From contig JACQAG010000010.1 of the NCBI GenBank assembly GCA_016195085.1, positions 1 through 45,926 of the forward strand: a stretch of DNA of 45,926 nucleotides, written 5' to 3'. The position numbers and the translations under genes are program-made. The notes under the pieces were generated by a model, which was not told the origin of the DNA, ran no database searches, and saw only the letters and a program-made list of their open reading frames with translations. The DNA comes from Pseudomonadota bacterium. Lineage in GTDB: Bacteria; Pseudomonadota; Alphaproteobacteria; SHVZ01. Of this stretch, positions 43,600-45,926 are shown piece by piece. Each line of letters starts with the position of its first letter. Position 1 is the stretch's first letter.

Positions 43600-44526
43600 A
43601 TGCGCTACGTCATCCGCCGCCTGCTGCAGTCCGTCATCGTCGTCCTCGGCGTCAGCGTCGTTGCGTTTGGAATGCTTTTCCTGACCGGCGATCCGACCGA
43701 GGTGATACTCGGCCCCAGTGCCGACCGCATGAGCGTGGCGCAGATCGAGGAATACCGCGTCAAAATGGGCTTCGACCGGCCGTGGTATATCCAGTATCTC
43801 AGCTTCGTCGGCAACGCGCTCAATGGCGAGTTCGGCTATTCTTTCATCCGCCACCAACCGGCTTATGAGGTGATCACCGAGCGGCTGCCGGCGACGCTGG
43901 AGCTCGCGGCCTTCGCCTTCGCGCTGTCGCTGATCGTCTCGATCCCACTCGGCGTCCTCTCGGCCACGCGGCCGAATACGCCGCTCGACCATGCGGTGAA
44001 AGTGCTGGCCCTGGCGGGCCAGTCGATCCCGAGCTTCTGGCTCGGCATTCTGTTCATCCTGCTGTTCGGCGTGGAGCTGAAGTGGCTGCCAATCTCCGGT
44101 AGCGGCGACTGGCGGCATTTTATCATGCCGGGCATTACGCTGGCGGCATTTCCCATCGCGCGCAACATGCGCCTCACGCGATCGTCCATGCTCGACTTCC
44201 TGCAGCGCGATTTTGTCCGCACCGCTCGCGCCAAGGGCATTTCGGAAAACCGCGTCATCTACGCCCATGTCCTGCGCAATTCGCTTCTGCCCATCGTCAC
44301 CGCCGTCGGACTGGAGCTCGGGTTCCTGCTCGGCGGCTCGGTGATCACGGAGACGATTTTCGGCTGGCCCGGCGTCGGGCGCGAGATCGTGTCCGCCATC
44401 GGCGCGAAGGATTTCTTCGTCGTCCAGGCCGGCGTCATCATGCTGGCGCTGATCTTCGCCGGCCTCAATCTCCTGATCGACCTCGCCTATGTCTGGATCG
44501 ATCCGCGCATCAGGTTCGGCGCGTAA
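43600..44526 (+). CDS. Peptide ABC transporter permease (OppB/DppB-like)
   Basis: A 308-residue permease. The N terminus MRYVIRRLLQSVIVVLGVSV is the family lead, then GDPTEVILGPSADRMS, periplasmic YIQYLSFVGNALNGEFGYSF, about six membrane segments, the EAA-type loop RTARAKGISENRVIYAHVLR and the C-terminal ETIFGWPGVGREIVSAI. It forms the channel with the DppC-like protein. Its stop TAA shares a base with the next ATG (TAATG), again indicating coupling. Confidence 0.93.
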   Translation: MRYVIRRLLQSVIVVLGVSVVAFGMLFLTGDPTEVILGPSADRMSVAQIEEYRVKMGFDRPWYIQYLSFVGNALNGEFGYSFIRHQPAYEVITERLPATLELAAFAFALSLIVSIPLGVLSATRPNTPLDHAVKVLALAGQSIPSFWLGILFILLFGVELKWLPISGSGDWRHFIMPGITLAAFPIARNMRLTRSSMLDFLQRDFVRTARAKGISENRVIYAHVLRNSLLPIVTAVGLELGFLLGGSVITETIFGWPGVGREIVSAIGAKDFFVVQAGVIMLALIFAGLNLLIDLAYVWIDPRIRFGA

Positions 44527-45425
44527 TGAGCGGACCGCCGGCCATTCTGAATCCGGACCCAGGCCCGGTTAAAAGTCAGTTCCTGCCGCGGCTCTTGCGC
44601 AGCAAGGTGGCGCTCGCGGGCCTGGCGGTCCTGCTGCTGGTGGCGCTGGCCGCCGCCGCCGCACCCTGGATCGCGCCGAACGACCCCTTCGCCATCCGAC
44701 TGATCCAGCGCCTCAAACCTCCGGGCTATGTCAACAGCGCCGGGGCCACCTACTGGCTGGGGACGGACTCACTCGGCCGCGATGTCCTCGCCCGCATCAT
44801 CTATGGCGCGCGCGTGTCGCTGATCGTCGGCGTTTCGGCGGTCGCGGTCGCGGGCACGATCGGGCTGCTGCTGGGGCTGGTGTCGGGCTATTTCGGCGGG
44901 CTTGTCGACGACATCATCATGCGCGTCGCCGATATCCAGCTCTCTTTCCCCACGATCCTGCTGGCTCTGACGATCATGGCCGTGCTCGGCAGCGGGCTCG
45001 ACAAACTGATCCTCGTTCTGGGTTTGACCGGCTGGGTGCAGTATGGACGCATCGTGCGCAGCCAGGTGCTGTCGATCAAGGAGGACGAATTCGTGCTGGC
45101 CGCCCGGGCGACGGGAGAAAAGCCCTGGCAGATACTGTTCCAGCACATCCTGCCCAACGTCTGGAGCCCGGTGATCGTCGTCGCCAGCTTCACCATGGCG
45201 AGCAACATCGTCGCCGAAGCCTCGCTGAGCTTTCTCGGCGTCGGCGTGCCACCCTCGGTTCCGAGTTGGGGCACCATGCTGGCGGACGGGCGCCAATATG
45301 TCGGGGTCGCCGAATGGCTGACGATCCCGGCGGGCCTGGCCATCTCCCTCACCGTCCTCTCCATCAATATTCTCGGCGACTGGCTACGGGACTATCTCGA
45401 CCCTCGGCTGAGGAACGTCTTATAG
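44526..45425 (+). CDS. Peptide ABC transporter permease (OppC/DppC-like)
   Basis: A 299-residue permease. The cytosolic lead is followed by SKVALAGLAVLLLVALAAAA and the family motif WLGTDSLGRDVLARIIYGARVSL. The EAA loop is LAARATGEKPWQILFQHILPN and the end has FLGVGVPPSVPSWGTML. It partners with the DppB-like permease. Substrates of such importers range from peptides to opines, nickel complexes and glutathione; nothing here fixes the ligand. A binding-protein gene follows after 63 bases. Confidence 0.93.
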   Translation: MSGPPAILNPDPGPVKSQFLPRLLRSKVALAGLAVLLLVALAAAAAPWIAPNDPFAIRLIQRLKPPGYVNSAGATYWLGTDSLGRDVLARIIYGARVSLIVGVSAVAVAGTIGLLLGLVSGYFGGLVDDIIMRVADIQLSFPTILLALTIMAVLGSGLDKLILVLGLTGWVQYGRIVRSQVLSIKEDEFVLAARATGEKPWQILFQHILPNVWSPVIVVASFTMASNIVAEASLSFLGVGVPPSVPSWGTMLADGRQYVGVAEWLTIPAGLAISLTVLSINILGDWLRDYLDPRLRNVL

Positions 45426-45488
45426 TCGGGCGCCAGAAGCGGCATCAACCAGGCGCTTTCACCCGCGCCGGCACGGAGGCGAGCTGAT

Positions 45489-45926
45489 ATGAAAACAAAA
45501 TTGCTGGTTGGAGCCGCGCTTTTCTCCATGGGCCTCGGCGCGTCGGCTCTCTTTGCTCCGCCCGCCGCCGCCGCGAACAAGCCGGTCGTGGTTCTCGTCA
45601 ACAGCGAGCCCGTCAATCTCGACCCGCAATACAGCTCCGCAGACTCCAACATCATGTTGTCGATTCATGAGGGCCTGTTCCGCCTCGACAATGAAGGGCG
45701 CATCGTGCCGGCCGTCGCGGAGTCCATCAAGGCTATCGACAGCCTGACCTGGGAAATCAAAATCCGCCCGGGCCTGACCTTCCATAATGGCGAGCCGATC
45801 AATGCGGACGCCGTCGTCTTCACCTTCGACCGGGCGAAGAAATTGTTCGCCGCCGGCAAGGGCGATCTCAATTTCGCGCTCGGCGCGCTGCGCTACGAGC
45901 GCATGGAGAAGGTCGACGATCTGACG
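45489..45926 (+). CDS. Peptide ABC substrate-binding protein (SBP_bac_5), 5' part
   Basis: The first 146 codons of a periplasmic binding protein run off the window edge with no stop. The signal peptide has core LLVGAALFSMGLGASALFA with likely cleavage after AAA. The mature start PVVVLVNSEPVNLDPQYSS and IHEGLFRLDNEGRIVPAVAES, then WEIKIRPGLTFHNGEPINADAVVF, are classic family-5 (OppA/DppA) sequences. The full protein would be expected to have about 500 residues. GGAGG lies ten or so bases before ATG 45489. It is the last visible gene of the operon; binding proteins of this type are often encoded first, so the order is less usual. Confidence 0.92.
   Translation, partial: MKTKLLVGAALFSMGLGASALFAPPAAAANKPVVVLVNSEPVNLDPQYSSADSNIMLSIHEGLFRLDNEGRIVPAVAESIKAIDSLTWEIKIRPGLTFHNGEPINADAVVFTFDRAKKLFAAGKGDLNFALGALRYERMEKVDDLT

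Overview
The window is high-GC DNA (about 65% by eye) with dense genes, many 4-base ATGA/GTGA overlaps, and alphaproteobacterial families: an MbfA-type ferritin/VIT1 iron exporter, PAS_5 and PilZ proteins, REC-Hpt regulators, and CCCTCCCCCAC-type intergenic palindromes. A soil or rhizosphere alphaproteobacterium, perhaps of the Rhodospirillales or a relative, fits best. That placement is inference. No rRNA, tRNA, CRISPR array or transposase was recognised.

Left part (1-8.2 kb): a response regulator, then a phenylpropanoid (ferulate/coumarate-type) module. It holds a MarR repressor, a LivK/CouP-like binding protein, a CouO-like amidohydrolase, a feruloyl-CoA synthase and a fused enoyl-CoA hydratase/3-hydroxyacyl-CoA dehydrogenase. 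Together these could activate a hydroxycinnamate, hydrate and oxidise the side chain, and hydrolyse the beta-ketoacyl-CoA without a thiolase. A near-identical 19-base inverted repeat lies before both the marR gene and the catabolic operon. A small secreted protein and an enolase-superfamily dehydratase follow.

Middle (9.4-19.4 kb): an internally deleted amino-acid binding-protein pseudogene, then a carbohydrate module. This has an SDR dehydrogenase, a divergent LacI regulator with an operator-like palindrome, a complete ABC importer (binding protein, two permeases, ATPase), a cytoplasmic MGH1/GH63-like glycosidase and an Ldh2-type 2-hydroxyacid dehydrogenase. Uptake and cleavage of a glycosylglycerate-like solute is a coherent but unproven reading.

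19.4-25.5 kb: a GFA protein, a two-gene response-regulator operon (REC-Hpt and REC with an unrecognised C-terminal domain), comEC translationally coupled to mbfA, and a low-complexity small protein behind an AT-rich promoter region.

25.7-38.4 kb is a mosaic: two PilZ-like paralogues, an AT-rich island with an unknown membrane protein next to a truncated gene, a histidine kinase with a one-base frameshift in its H-box, an amidase, a secreted protein with two WWWNPAEPGRGY repeats, a lone Tat-type binding protein, a metallo-beta-lactamase-fold hydrolase, a solo DarG-like macrodomain, a DoxX protein, a second amidohydrolase and a PAS_5 protein.

Right end (38.3-45.9 kb): a 128-bp direct repeat derived from the 3' end of the PAS_5 gene flanks a penicillin-acylase-family gene and a cupin gene. 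A peptide-type ABC importer operon follows (two ATPases, two permeases, and a binding protein cut off by the window edge).
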